Positions 26,776 through 39,359 of a stretch of DNA of 64,000 bases are shown here, one piece after another (the first letter of the stretch is position 1; the number at the start of each line of letters is the position of its first letter). Made by a program: the position numbers and the translations under genes. A model generated the notes under the pieces. That model was given only the letters and a program-made list of their open reading frames with translations. It was not told the DNA's origin and ran no database searches. The stretch comes from Larimichthys crocea (taxonomy: Eukaryota; Chordata; Actinopteri; Sciaenidae): the NCBI RefSeq assembly GCF_000972845.2, contig NC_040022.1, forward strand, positions 4,462,680-4,526,679, given 5' to 3'.

Positions 26776-29700
26776 GAAATAAAAAATATCTGCATTTTTT
26801 TTGTGTGACTGGACCTGTTTCCCCACATGATTCCAGCTTTAACGCACAATTTCATATAAATCGCCTCTAAAGAAGAAAGTCCCCGCGCGTCCTTAGATTG
26901 TACGAGTTTTCGTGTTTCCTGTGTGTTGCCACAGTTGCTGTTTTTCAGAGCAATATCTCCTCCACTTCAGACACATTTTACGCACGAACGCACAACACAT
27001 TTCCCAGTTTTACGCGCTTATTCAGCATTTTAACGCAAACATAAAATCCCTCTTGTGCTTGTTGTGTGTTGTGTGTGTGGGTGTGTGTGTGTGTGTGTGT
27101 GTGTGTGTTGTGTGTGTGTGTGTTGTGTTCGAGGCTCCGTGGATCCGCATCCATTCAGCATCCAGCCCGCTGCTGTAGCACAATAACCGCTTTTACAATC
27201 GGGGGAAAGGGCAGGCATTCAGAGATCAAACCCATTTGCAATTTATAGTGTTTATAGTATTAGCGGATTGTGGTGACAGCACAATAGCACAATGGGCTTT
27301 CAGTGAGCCAGCTAGTGTTGAGAGAGAAACACAGAAACTGTCAGGTAAAGAGAGGCTGAGCTGGGCCGAGCCGAGCACGAGCCAAAAACACTGAATATGC
27401 GCCATAACTGTGAGAGGGAAGAAGACTTTCTCTGGAGGTTTCTTCACTTTAAAACAGTTTGGGATAAAACTGCAGACACCCTGCGCTCCACAGTCCCCTT
27501 CTTAAACACAATAGCACCTAATAAATATTCACCAAGTCTTAAATTATGGTTTATATGGAGGTCGCAGAGCCATAAAAGATCTGCAAAGAGAGAGAGAGAG
27601 AGGTTGTAAAAAAAAGTGACAGACAGATAGAGAGAGACAGGCATAGTTCAGCCCCGGCAGTGGCCGCTGCGCAACCGGGCCAACAGTTTAAAGAGCGTTT
27701 AACGTAATTAACACACAACTCCCTCTCTCTCTCGCTCTCTCACACACACACACAAAACACACACACCACCCAGCCCTGTCCTCACCCCCTCTTATCCCTA
27801 CACACCCCAACCTTTTTAGTACAAACACCCCCTCCCTCCAGCTCACCTGTGAGGCCTCGCAAATGATCTCATCACATCTCATAACTTTTCCATCCTCCCT
27901 CTCCCACCTGAGCTTCTCATCCAGGGTAAATCGGTAGCCCCTCCTGCCTCTGCTGCTGCTGGTGGTGGTGCTGCTCCGGGATACTCTGCCTCCTGCAGGC
28001 CGGCTCAGGGAGCCTCGAGCTCACCGTGCATAACCGAGGCCGACCGGAGAATCTCTCCATAGCGCATCCTGCAGAGAGGAGCACAGCGCCCGGCTCCAGA
28101 CGCGCTATACGCCCCTCCTGCGAGCATTTCAGCGGGGTTGAAAGGATGCGCGCCGGGTCTAGTAACCCCGCTGCTCCGGTTTAATCCCGGCAGAGACAAC
28201 AGAACGATGAGGAAGAGGAGGTGGAGGGAAAGGAGGAGAGGAGGGAGGAAGGAGAAGACAGGGAGGGAGGGAGCCCTTCGCTCCCTTTCCCCACCGGAGA
28301 CATGGAGCTGATATCCGCTGGACACGAGGGCGCACGAAGAAGACACGGCAGGAGCAAACAGAGGAAGACGGCAGGGAGAAGTTGGAGAGTCTGTGAAGAG
28401 CAGAGCGGAGCAGCTCGCAGCGGGTTTGTTGGTATTTGGAAAACAGCGCGTTGGCGAAGTCGAGCGAACTCATAATTTTGGTGCCGGTGATTTGTAGGCC
28501 CGGGGCGCTTTTGATGTCGACTTTTTACGAGGCACCGTGATATTGGCGCGGTATTACTGTCTAGATTTACACACAAAAAAAAAAAAAAAGAAAAAAAGAA
28601 AGTCACCCCACCCCACTCCCTCCTCCCTCCCATTGCTTCGCGAACCACGTGACCTCGGGTCCATGTGATGTCAAGAAGTCCAATGGCCGACGGGGTTTCC
28701 CTCCGGATGCAATATCATAATGGAAGAAATTAGCTGCAACACACAGGGAGTGACCGCCCGCAACACAAACACACCACACACATACAACTATATTACACAT
28801 CAATACGCAACAGCTCGGAACGTGTCCACTAATCACCAGCCGCATGTTGAGCTGAAAACAAAACGGCTGAGCGCTGACAAAATCCAGCTCTAACTTAAAT
28901 CTTTGCTGTCCTGCTTGCCAGGTTGGAAAACGGGTCAAGTCGTGCGCAAAAACGAGAAAACGTCTAGAGGTTTCTATTGATTGAACCTGGAATGGAATGG
29001 CGCTCTTGGCACGTGCGTAAAGTTTGCAGAGAAGCCTAAAGGATTGGATCCCCTCGCCTCCCCTCCTCCAAGTTTTTCCATGAACGTCGTTCGCTTATCC
29101 CAACCCATACAAGAGACCACACAGCAGAGAACAAAAACAGGCTGCTGTGTTGCTCCCAGCTTACAGTGTCACCGCAGGCAGAGTTTAATAGATGAAGACG
29201 TGTAAACAGTAAGAGGACGTTTAGGAAGCAGTCAAACGTGCCAAACACAAATCATTCCGCAATAACGTTCACAGTGAAAGAGTGCAGCAAGAGGCGGCAT
29301 TCCTCTTTAATTCAACTAAGATCAAAACAAAAGAGTTACAGGTTAATATTTCCACCACTGTGTCGGTGTCTCTTGAAATATTACAGCTATGAAGACACCA
29401 AACAGAGGTAAACTGAGCGGGTTTGTTGAAGAAGTCTGTTATAAATCCCAGCAGAAAAGAAAAAGACGAGAAGAAGCACATTTTATCATACTGATGGTAT
29501 GAGTGTCTCTTCAGACCGGTCGAGATGAATCACCTCACTTGGAGTTCAGGTCTGCTTAGTTCTGGTTCCTTGGCACCAGGGAAGAACTCACCTGGCGTGC
29601 AGGTGCTCTGCTCCGTGGCGTGGTTCCGTACCCGTGACGTTGACCTTTCCTCGCCACGCAGCACTGAGTTCATCAAGATAAAACCTCCGCGCTGAGTTGG

Positions 29701-30962
29701 ATGTTTTAACAGAGCAAGAGGAGTTATGCGTGCGTAAAAATGCAGTGATTTGTTTTTTGCAACAAGAGAGATTAAATTAAATGATTAGAAAGAGACGGAT
29801 TGTTTCATAGAACCCGGAGCTCTTCTCTCATGCGTTTTTAAAGGCATTGTTTCGTTTTGTAAAAAACCGAAAAAGGCCTGCAAGCAAAGCCGGTGGACGT
29901 GTCATCATAGCGTAAAACCTCTCGTCGTCACTGTGCCATCAGGAGTCAATAGCTTCTCCAAAGGGCAACTGGCATGTTGTCCCTGTAGTTAACGCATACA
30001 TTGGAAACAAAAGAGCCCCAAGTATTCCGTGCGTAACGTCACGTGCACGCTCAATTATAATCAGAGATTAGTTTACATTCACACTGAGCAGATGTGACTT
30101 TTATGAAATGGGAGTCTCCGTTTGGCTTTGACGCAGAGCGGTTAACACACATCATGCAGTAACATAACAAACTGATCAACATGCAAAACAAGATTTAGAT
30201 TCAACTTTAAAGATCCAGATTCACCAAACTCCACGTTCATCTGTGCTGATTCATTTTTGTACTCATTTATTTTGATTTGATTGAATTTATAGAGCTTGTC
30301 ACGTAAGTACACACACCCGGCAGGTTTTGTATCTCGTTTCTTGTCTTTCTATCTATTTTAATTCCCGTGTTTTTATTTATAATCCATGGTGGCAAATTCT
30401 AACTGTGTTTTAATCAAATCAGTGCAAACTATCCGAGTCAGACAACTGTGGTATGATCCCAGCATAGGAGGCTAGTTTTAGAGTCATATAGATAGCTGTG
30501 CCATGTAGTGTGATGTATGAAGGGGTCAAACAGCAAATTCTTGTTCTTTGACGCAGAACCAAGACTAACCAACAACTCTTAGAACTTAGAAACGTCTAAT
30601 GATGTTTTAAATATGATGTATAACTATGGGAAAAAAAGTCCAGTACTTTCGCCTTCTATCCCAGACAAAGTTTGACATGTTAGATCCATATTAGATTATG
30701 TCCATTAACGAAAGCACAAAGTGTCAAAATTGGAGTTAAAGGGTCACTCAAACATTTACCAATATAAGCTCACAAGGAGAGTATGTCATCATCACAGGTT
30801 CAGTTTTTGAACTTGGCTCCCACTAAGAACCAAACTGGAAGGACATTGTGCTTTGCGCTTTGGAATTTTTGAAGTACAAAACACAATTGCATAATCCTTG
30901 AAATTTAGCGAGTCCATTTAATATGTATCCCCTTAGTATATTCGTTTTGTGGTTTAAAAAAA
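26719..30962. repeat. Duplicated block, copy 1 (hoxb7a exon 1 and promoter); probable assembly artefact
   Basis: This ~4.24 kb matches 31327-35591 base for base apart from many one-base length differences and few substitutions. It runs from a (TG)n tract to the 10-base N gap. The differences sit mainly in homopolymers (for example TTTT versus TTT, GGG versus GGGG, AAA versus AA), which is the pattern of uncorrected long-read error. It most likely represents the same locus as copy 2. Confidence 0.85.
27908..28473 (-). pseudogene. hoxb7a: hoxb7a exon 1, frameshifted copy (copy 1)
   Basis: The exon opens correctly with MSSLDFANALFSKYQQT at 28473. Compared with the open copy at 32545-33112 it then has five single-base losses and three single-base gains, a net loss of 2 (566 versus 568 nt). 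One loss lies in the codons for the hexapeptide, where the plus strand has CCAGGGT instead of CCAGGGGT. No frame runs through the exon. The length changes are in short homopolymers, so sequencing error in this contig end is more likely than a real pseudogene. The donor (CAG before GTGGG) is kept. Confidence 0.8.
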
Positions 30963-30972
30963 NNNNNNNNNN
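30963..30972. other. Assembly gap (10 N)
   Basis: Ten undetermined bases, apparently a placeholder joining two contigs. The sequence before it ends inside the duplicated block and the sequence after it starts with unrelated DNA. Confidence 0.98.
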
Positions 30973-31386
<414 letters not shown>

Positions 31387-32323
31387 TGATAATTAAAAAT
31401 ATCTGGCATTTTTTGTGTGTGACTGGACCTGTTTCCCCACATGATTCCAGAACTTTACGCACATAATTTCATATAAAATCGCCTCTAAAGAAGAAAGTCC
31501 CCGCGCGTCCTTAGATGTACGAGTTTTCGTGTTTCCTGTGTGTTTCCACGTTGCTGTTTTTAAGAGCAATATCTCCTCCACTTTCAGACACATTTTACGC
31601 ACGAACGCACAACACATTTCCCAGTTTTTACGCGCTTCTATTCAGCATTTTAACGCAAACATAAAATCCCTCTTTGTGCTGTGTTTGTGAGTGTGTGTGT
31701 GTGTGTGTGTGTTTGTTGTGGTTCGAGGCTCCGTGGATCCGCATCCATTCAGCATCCAGCCCGCTGCTGTAGCACAATACCGCTTTTACAATCGGGGGAA
31801 AGGGCAGGCATTCAGAGATCAAACCCATTTGCTAATTTATAGTGTTTATAGTATTAGCGGATTGTGGTGACAGCACAATAGCACAATGGGCTTTCAGTGA
31901 GCCAGCTAGTGTTGAGAGAGAAACACAGAAACTGTCAGGTAAAGAGAGGCTGAGCTGAGCTGGGCCGAGCCGAGCCGAGCCAAAAACACTGAATATGCGC
32001 CATAACTGTGAGAGGAAGAAGACTTTCTCTGGAGGTTTCTTCACTTTTAAACAGTTTGGGATAAAACTGCAGACACCCCTGCGCTCCACAGTCCCCTTCT
32101 TAAACACAATAGCACCTAATAAATATTCACCAAGTCTTAAATTATGGTTTTATGGAGGTCGCAGAGCCATAAAAGATCTGCAAAGAGAGAGAGAGAGAGG
32201 TTGTAAAAAAAAGTGACAGACAGATAGAGAGAGACAGGCATAGTTCAGCCACCGGCAGTGGCCGCTGCGCAACCGGGCCAACAGTTTAAAGAGCGTTTAA
32301 CGTAATTAACACACACCTCCCCC

Positions 32324-32333
<10 letters not shown>

Positions 32334-32402
<69 letters not shown>
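32334..32402 (+). repeat. (CT)n followed by (CA)n
   Basis: A CT tract of about 22 units runs into CA units in the hoxb7a intron, just past exon 1. In copy 1 the matching place (27724-27768) is much shorter, which is the largest length difference between the copies here. Confidence 0.9.
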
Positions 32403-32403
<1 letters not shown>

Positions 32404-32544
32404 CACCCAGCCCTGTCCTCACCCCCTCTTATCCCAATATCCCAACTCTTTTTAGTACAAACACCCCCTCCCTCCAGCTCACCTGTGAGGCCTCGCAAAT
32501 GATCTCATCACATCTCATAACTTTTCCATCCTCCCTCTCCTCAC

Positions 32545-33112
32545 CTGAGCTTCTCATCCAGGGGTAAATCGGTAGCCCCTCCTGCCTCTGCTGCTGCTGG
32601 TGGTGGTGCTGCTCCGGGATACTCTGCCTCCTGCAGGCCGGCTCAGGGAGCCTCGAGCTCACCGTGCATAACCGAGGCCGACCGGAGAATCTCTCCATAG
32701 CGCATCCCTGCAGAGAGGAGCACAGCGGCCCGGCTCCAGACGCGCTATACGCCCCTCCTGCGAGCATTTCAGCGGGGTTGAAAGGATGCGCGCCGGGTCT
32801 AGTAACCCCGCTGCTCCGGTTTAATCCCGGCAGAGACAAACAGAACGATGAGGAAGAGGAGGTGGAGGGAAAGGAGGAGGAGGAGGAGGAAGGAGAAGAC
32901 AGGGAGGGAGGGAGCCCTTCGCTCCCTTTCCCACCGGAGACATGGAGCTGATATCCGCTGGACACGAGGGCGCACGAAGAAGACACGGCAGGAGCAACAG
33001 AGGAAGACGGGCAGGGAGAAGTTGGAGAGTCTGTGAAGAGCAGAGCGGAGCAGCTCGCAGCGGTTTGTTGGTATTTGGAAAACAGCGCGTTGGCGAAGTC
33101 GAGCGAACTCAT
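32545..33112 (-). CDS. hoxb7a: hoxb7a exon 1: N-terminal region with hexapeptide (intact copy)
   Basis: The ATG at 33112 opens MSSLDFANALFSKYQQT, the group 7 amino-terminal motif (usually MSSLYYANALFSKY). A Ser-rich low-complexity region follows, then GAHPFNPAEMLAGGAYSAS and a His/Gln-rich stretch EQHHHQQQQRQEGLP. The exon ends with IYPWMRSS at residues about 182-189 and a donor GT at 32543-32544. The 568 nt end in phase 1 and join exon 2 to give [13 protein letters not shown]. An in-frame ATG 60 bases upstream lacks the conserved start. Positions 5-6 are Asp-Phe instead of Tyr-Tyr. At 283 aa the protein is longer than the 217 aa of human HOXB7, mainly through the Ser-rich insert. Confidence 0.85.
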
Positions 33113-33239
33113 AATTTGGTGCCGGTGATTTGTAGGCCCGGGGCGCTTTGATGTCGACTTTTTACGAGGCACCGTGAATTATTGGCGCGGTATTACTGTC
33201 TAGATTTACACCAAAAAAAAAAAAAAGAGAAAAAAAAAG

Positions 33240-33420
33240 AAAGTCACCCCACCCCACTCCCTCCTCCCTCCCATTGCTTCGCGAACCACGTGACCTCGGG
33301 TCCATGTGATGTCAAGAAGTCCAATGGCCGACGGGGTTTCCCTCCGGATGCAATATCATAATGGAAGAAATTAGCTGCAACACACAGGGAGTGACCGCCG
33401 CAACACACACACACACACAC
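33240..33420 (-). promoter_or_regulatory. hoxb7a: hoxb7a proximal promoter (copy 2; copy 1 near 28600-28780)
   Basis: Just upstream of the hoxb7a ATG there is a CACGTG E-box (33287-33292), CCATTG at 33271-33276 and CCAATGG at 33321-33327, in a moderately GC-rich block that is well kept between the two copies. No TATA box stands out. Assignment as promoter rests on position. Confidence 0.45.
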
Positions 33421-36276
33421 ACATACAATCTATATTACACATCAATACGCAACAGCTCGGAACGTGTCCACTAATCACCGAGCCGCATGTTGAGCTGAAA
33501 AACAAAACGGCTGAGGCTGACAAACATCCAGCTCTAACTTAAATCTTTGCTGTCCTGCTTGCCAGGTTGGAAAACGGGTCAAGTCGTGCGCAAAAAGCGG
33601 AAAACGTCATTAGAGGTTCTATTGATTGAACCTGGAATGGAATGGCGCTCTTGGCACGTGCGTAAAGTTGCAGAGAAGCCTAAAGGATATGGATCCCCCC
33701 GCCTCCCCTCCTCCAAGTTTTCCATGAACGTCGTCGTCTTATCCCAACCCATACAAGAGACCACACAGCAGAACAAAACAAGGCTGCTGTTTGCTCCCAG
33801 CTTACAGTGTCACCGCAGGCAGAGTTAATAGATGAAGACGTGTAAACAGTAGAGAGGACGTTTATGGAAGCAGTCAAACGTGCCAAACACAAAATCATTG
33901 TGCAATAACGTTCACAGTGAAAGACTGCAGCAAGAGGCGGCATTCCTCTTTAATTCAACTAATGATCAAAACATAAAGAGTTACAGGTTAATATTTCTCA
34001 CCACTGTGTCGTGTCTCTTGAAATATTACAGCTATAAGACACCAAACAGAGGTAAACTGAGCGGGTTTATGTTGAAGAAGTCTGTTATAAATCCCAGCAA
34101 GAAAAGAAAAAAAGAACGAGAAGAAGCACATTTTATCATAACTGATGGTATGAGTGTCTCTTCAGACCGGTCGAGATGAATCACCTCATCTTGGAGTTCA
34201 GGTCTGCTTAGTTCTGGTTCCTGGCACCGGGAAGAACTCACCTGGCGTGCAGGTGCTCTGCTCCGTGCGTGGTTCCGTACCCGTGACGTTGACCTTTCCT
34301 CGCCACGCAGCACTGAGTTCATCAAGATAAAACCTCCGCGCTGAGTGTGATGTTTAACAGAGCAAAGAGGAGTTATGCGTGCGTAAAAATGCAGTGATTT
34401 GTTTTTGCAACAAGAGAGATTAAATTAAATGATTAGAAAGAGACGGATTGTTTCATAGAACCGCGAGCTCTTCTCTCATGCGTTTTAAAGGCATTGTTTC
34501 GTTTTGTAAACCGAAAAGGCCTGCAAGCAAAGCCTGGACGTGTCATGCGTAAAACCTCTCGTCGTCACTGTGCCATGGAGTCATTTAGCTTCTCCAAAGG
34601 GCAACTGTCATGTCCCTGTAGTTAACGCATACATCGGAACAAAAGAGCCCCAAGTATTCCGTGCGTAACGTCACGTGCACGCTCAATTATAATCAGAGAT
34701 TAGTTTACATTCCACTGAGCAGATGTGACTTTTATGAAATGGAGTCTCCGTTTTGGATTTGACGCAGAGCGAGTTAACACACATCATGCAGTTAACATAA
34801 CAAAGTGATCAACATGCAACAACAAGATTTAGATTCAACTTTAAAGATCCAGATTCACCAAACCTCCACGTTCACCTGTGCTTGATTCATTTTGTACTAA
34901 TTTATTTTGATTTGATATGAATTTATGAGAGCTTGTCACGTAAAGTACAATATACACAGAGGCAGGTTTTAGTATCTAGTATTCTTGTCTTTCATAATCT
35001 AGTTTTAATTCCCTTGTTATTATTTAATAATCATGTGGCGCAAATTCAAACTGTGTTTAATCAAATTAGTGCAAACTATCCGAGTCAGACAACTTGAGGT
35101 ATGATCCCAGCATAGGAAGGCTAGTTTTAGAGTCATATAGCTGCCATGTAGTGTGATGTATGAAGGGGTCTAACAGCAAATTCTTGTCCTTTGACGCAGA
35201 ACCAAGACTAACCAACAACTCTTAGAAATTTAGAAACGTCTAATAGATTTTTTAAATATTGTATGTATAACTATGGGGAAAAAAAGTCCAGTACTTTCTC
35301 GTTCTATCCCAGACAAAGTTTGACATGTTAGATCCATATTAGATTATTGTCCATTAACAAAAGCACAAAGTGTCAAAAATTGGAGTTAAAGGGCCACTCA
35401 AACAATTTTACCAATATAAGCTCACAAGGAGAGTATGTCATCATCACAGGTTCAGTTTTTGGAACCTGGCTCACACTAAGAACCAAACTGAAGGACATGT
35501 TGTGCTTTGCTGCTTTGAATTTTGAAGTACAAAACACGATTGCATAATCCTTGAATAATATTTGTCTCCTTATATATTCGTTTGTTAAAACGTGAATTCA
35601 GTGAAAACGTGTACAGCAGCATTAGAACTGCGACCGAAATGCATTATTGTGATAAATAAACGTCATACCGTCAGAAAGAATGCGCATTTTACCCGCTGCC
35701 TGTTTGATTATTTTCATTTAGGGCGTATGTGAAGCCTGTAACCACTCTCTGAGTGACCCTCACACCCAAACACCAAAAAGCTGTCTCACTTAAACCTTGT
35801 AAAAACCTGTTATTTGGTGTCGTGATGACACTGGGGATTCCCCATAAGTCCAAGCTGAAGTCCAGCTCAGGAAGATATATATGTGTGCATGTGTAAATAT
35901 GAACGCTCGGTGTGTTTGATCTTCCCATATGGAAACAATCCGACCTCAAGTCGTCATCGTGATGATGATGGAAGGCAGTGTAATGGTGAATATAGAGGCC
36001 TGTAATAATGTAAGTGGAGGTGGAGGACCAGGCCATAAATAACGTGATGTTTGGATAGGATGTGGATTAGGTACGTGTGTAGAAGTGTATGTGTGTGTGT
36101 GTGCGTGTGTGCGTGCGTGGGTGTGAGGGGGGCGGCGTCTCTTGTTTTAAGTGGAGATTTCCGAGTCCAGGCTTAAATGTTTGGCCTCGTGAACTGAACG
36201 GTTTTATCAGTCTGGGTCCTGACAGAGTGTCCAGAGAGGAGAGAGGGATGGAGGAAGGGAGTGAGAGGAGGATTGA

Positions 36277-36333
36277 AGGAAAGGAAAGGAAAGGAAAGGA
36301 AAGGAAATGAAAGGAAAGGAAAGGAAAGGAAAG
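36277..36333 (+). repeat. (AAAGG)n pentanucleotide repeat
   Basis: About eleven AAAGG units with one variant, just beyond the hoxb8a 3' UTR. Confidence 0.9.
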
Positions 36334-36610
36334 AGGGAACTTGTCTGATATTTCTTCTTCTTTCCCCCCTATTTTGATTAAATATTATTGTCATTAAATC
36401 CATAACGCCACATTTTTTTTCTCACATTTTTTTCTCGTTTTTATTTTTATGAATGTTCTCTTTTTTAAATCTGCACTGTGCGCATGCTTTTTACCCAAAA
36501 AGAGAAAAAAAAGGAAGACAACATAAAACAAACACCATCGATCAAAAAACGAACTAAAACGACAATTAGAGTGTGTAAAAAAGAGACCCGACCTACTAAA
36601 ACGGCATAAA

Positions 36611-36632
36611 TAGGCAGTTTCATGTTGTTGGA
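36611..36632 (-). promoter_or_regulatory. miR-196 target site in hoxb8a 3' UTR
   Basis: Read on the minus strand these 22 bases pair with miR-196 along almost its whole length. The plus strand TAGGCAGTTTCATGTTGTTG differs from miR-196 only by C for U at base 5, which gives a G:U wobble in the duplex; the 3' terminal base also mismatches. Vertebrate HOXB8 carries a near-perfect miR-196 site, the classic case of an animal microRNA cleaving its target. No complementary arm lies nearby, so this is a target and not a mir-196 gene. Confidence 0.92.
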
Positions 36633-36650
36633 AATTTCATTAATTGCTAC

Positions 36651-36695
36651 GTCATCATCATCATCGTCATCATCATCATCATCATCATCATCATC
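36651..36695 (+). repeat. (CAT)n trinucleotide array
   Basis: About fifteen CAT units with two variants within the hoxb8a 3' UTR, next to the miR-196 site. Its minus-strand reading gives a poly-Asp open frame that is not a gene. Confidence 0.9.
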
Positions 36696-37331
36696 AATCA
36701 TTGCCATAACAACAACAACATAGAAGTGAGAAGTACAGTAAAAAGTGCACCATCATCATCATTTTTAACTTAAAAACTATACAGCTGCCAAAGATAAAAT
36801 TGTTAATGATAAACTTCTAACAATATAGAAATGTTTCCACGATAATTGTTCCACAAAGAAAGGAAGCTATCATTTTTCTTTCTTTTTTTTTTCTTCTTTT
36901 TTTTAAACACTAGAGTAGACTATGTTTGTTTGAGTTGGATTGATCCACCCCCCCTTGCCCGAATCGATTTGATGTATTTCATTTTTTTTAAAGTTCACTT
37001 TCTTGCTTCATTGCGTCTTTTTTTTTTTCTTCTTCTTCTTTTTTTTTCTTTCCCGCGCTTTGTACAGTCAGCAGACAGAGGCGCGAGGCCCCTCCAAGTC
37101 CGTCCAGCTCGTCAGTCGCCATTTTGGAAAACTCAAAGTTCCTCTTCCCATCGATTGAATCGTGGAGACAGCGGGGCAGTCCAATGGCCTAAGACCAAAA
37201 AAAAAAAAAAAAAAAACAGCACCCCCGAACCCACCCGAACCCTCCCTCGCCCCTTCTTGTCCAACATTTACAGCCTCCTCGCCCCCCTTCTCTCCTCCAT
37301 CCCAACCCTCCATTTTCACCGCTTTTCTACC

Positions 37332-37729
37332 CTAGATCTGCTTGTGGGTTTTCTCGCAGCAATCCTCACCGGCAGAGGCCTGTGACCCCGCCGTGCCCGC
37401 CACCGAGCTTCCTCCACCACCTTCTCCATCACCTCCTCCTCCACCTCCACTCGTGCCTCCGTCCCGCAGCTCCTTCTCCCTCCTCTCCCTCTCCACCGCC
37501 TCCTGCTCGCTCTTGCTGCTGGGGAACTTGTCCTTGTTGTTCTCCTTCTTCCACTTCATCCTCCGGTTCTGGAACCAGATCTTCACCTGCCGCTCCGTCA
37601 GCGCCAACGCGTGCGACACTTCGATGCGGCGTTTCCGGGTCAGGTATGGGTTGAACAGGAACTCCTTCTCCAGCTCCAGGGTCTGGTACCGGCTGTAGGT
37701 CTGCCGGCCCCTCCTCCTGCCAGCAGCTA
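37332..37729 (-). CDS. hoxb8a: hoxb8a exon 2: homeodomain and Gly-rich tail
   Basis: This exon encodes the DNA-binding half of Hoxb8a. After the acceptor CCCCAG (exon base 37729) it reads, with a split Val, [19 protein letters not shown], the group 8 homeodomain (residues about 149-208), including [20 protein letters not shown] and the helix [15 protein letters not shown]. The tail starts [13 protein letters not shown], typical of Hox8, followed by a Glu/Arg stretch, a Gly-rich run ([13 protein letters not shown]) and CCEKTHKQI before TAG at 37332-37334. It has 398 nt and joins exon 1 in frame for 276 aa, longer than mammalian HOXB8 (243 aa) because of the Gly-rich insert. Confidence 0.95.
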
Positions 37730-38529
37730 CTGGGGAGAGGTGGTGAGGTGGGTGAGGAGAGGGGGGAGGAATGGGAGAGGGGGGGAGATTGTTAGAGGCA
37801 AAACTACGTTGTTACATCTTAACGTTGTTATCACCGCCTTCCACGTTAGACCCTTGTATAAAATCAAACACACCCATAGAGCTAGGCCTAACAGACTGCT
37901 TCATTAAAATTCGATTAAATTAATATTAAAAAATGGAAGAAGGGTGATTTTCTTTAAGAAACACATCAAATCAACATATCTGATATTCACTGAAAATCAC
38001 AGATGACAGCAGAATGTCAGAAATATTTGAAAAATGTCAAATATAACCCAAAGAATCCAAGCGACATAATAAAACATTCCAAAAACCCCATTTTATAAAT
38101 ATTAAACTGAAAACAAAAGAATAAAATGCATAAATGAGACAATAATCAACTTGTCAGTAACTATTTGATTCATCTTCTAATCATTTCAAAATGTATTTTT
38201 AAGGCAAGTAATGGCAAAATGACTTAAAGTGGCGAAACTGAACTCTAAAACCTGTTTGAGTTGGTTTAAGAGGAGGTGCGTTGGTTAGCGGGCACACGGA
38301 GTGAGTCCTATGAGTTCACATGGTCAACATTTGCCTTTTTTTTTTATGTTTCCAGAACATTGTGCTCCCAAATAAACAAATACACCCTACACTGTCAAAC
38401 ACAGTGTACATGCAAAAGAAGACTGCATTCTGTAACTTCAGTGCATGTGATGTAAAGTCATGTGATCCTCATGTGACTTTAATGTTCAGGGGTCCCATAA
38501 AACACACCACGCTCCCTCTCTCTCTCTCT

Positions 38530-38530
<1 letters not shown>

Positions 38531-38582
<52 letters not shown>
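38531..38582 (+). repeat. (CA)n microsatellite
   Basis: A perfect CA tract of about 25 units in the hoxb8a intron, after a short CT run. Confidence 0.9.
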
Positions 38583-38584
<2 letters not shown>

Positions 38585-38880
38585 CTTACTACTACTCCTC
38601 AAACATGAGTCCAAGAACAGAAACACTCATAAACTGCAGTCCCCATTAAAAAGGTAACTCTTATATAACAGTCTAATCTACCCAGCACTCTCAGAAGCCC
38701 GCATGAATATTTGATGCTATAAATACGTTTAAAGGGGAAAAAAGGAGCCCGCACAGCAAAGAGCAGAACACAGATACAGAGAACTGCCTCTAATGACGAA
38801 CACAGACTTTTAATTAAAAACGGTGACAAGTGAAGATGAACATATTATTATTTCCAAACCAACAGGTAATCATTTACTCT

Positions 38881-38881
<1 letters not shown>

Positions 38882-38931
<50 letters not shown>
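38882..38931 (+). repeat. (CT)n microsatellite
   Basis: A CT tract with one interruption in the hoxb8a intron. Confidence 0.9.
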
Positions 38932-38934
<3 letters not shown>

Positions 38935-39359
38935 TCTTCCTCTTTCTTTTTTATTTCCGCAGCTTTGAAAGCAGCGCAGCTCTTCCTGCCGGCGCACAGA
39001 CGCAATATAAAAATCATAAATACTTAATAAACGCACAAGAGGTCACAGGTTTGTGCACACACACGCTGGACACGCATGGGAGAGAAAATGGGCGCACGAC
39101 TTTTCTTCAGTTAATAAGCGTGAGATATTTCATCCACCTGCGTTTTATGAAGCGAGAGTGGAGACAAAATATTTGTAATTTTTAATATCTCATACACGCT
39201 TACTCCAAACTGGGTGTTACTGTAATTATAAAAACTTCAGATATCATAATTTACCAACCTGTGTGGCAGCGTTGGAATATATAAACACCCTTAAAATGAG
39301 TTGTTATTAAAATAAGATTGATGCTCTCAGCGCTGCTAATAAACTGCAAGTTATTTGAG

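Larger units (their letters stand above)
31327..35591. repeat. Duplicated block, copy 2 (hoxb7a exon 1 and promoter)
   Basis: The second version of the ~4.25 kb block, starting in a (TG)n tract and running without a break into the hoxb8a side. It contains the open hoxb7a exon 1, so it is the better template for that exon. Beyond 34500 it too shows length differences relative to copy 1, so neither copy should be trusted throughout. Confidence 0.85.
36440..37331 (-). other. hoxb8a: hoxb8a 3' UTR (approximate extent)
   Basis: About 0.9 kb after the hoxb8a stop on the minus strand, to a candidate AATAAA signal (plus strand tttatt, 36440-36445). It contains A- and T-rich runs, a CAT trinucleotide array, a YY1-like motif (37117-37127) and a near-perfect miR-196 site. 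The end point is inferred. Confidence 0.55.

Noticed and set aside
36600..36640. A mir-196 precursor gene
   Set aside because: The plus strand resembles mature miR-196, but there is no complementary star arm within hairpin distance, and the site lies in the hoxb8a 3' UTR in target orientation. Mir-196 genes lie beyond hox9.
36846..37385. A 179 aa plus-strand open frame next to hoxb8a
   Set aside because: It is antisense to the hoxb8a 3' UTR and made of T-rich runs giving Phe/Leu; no domain.
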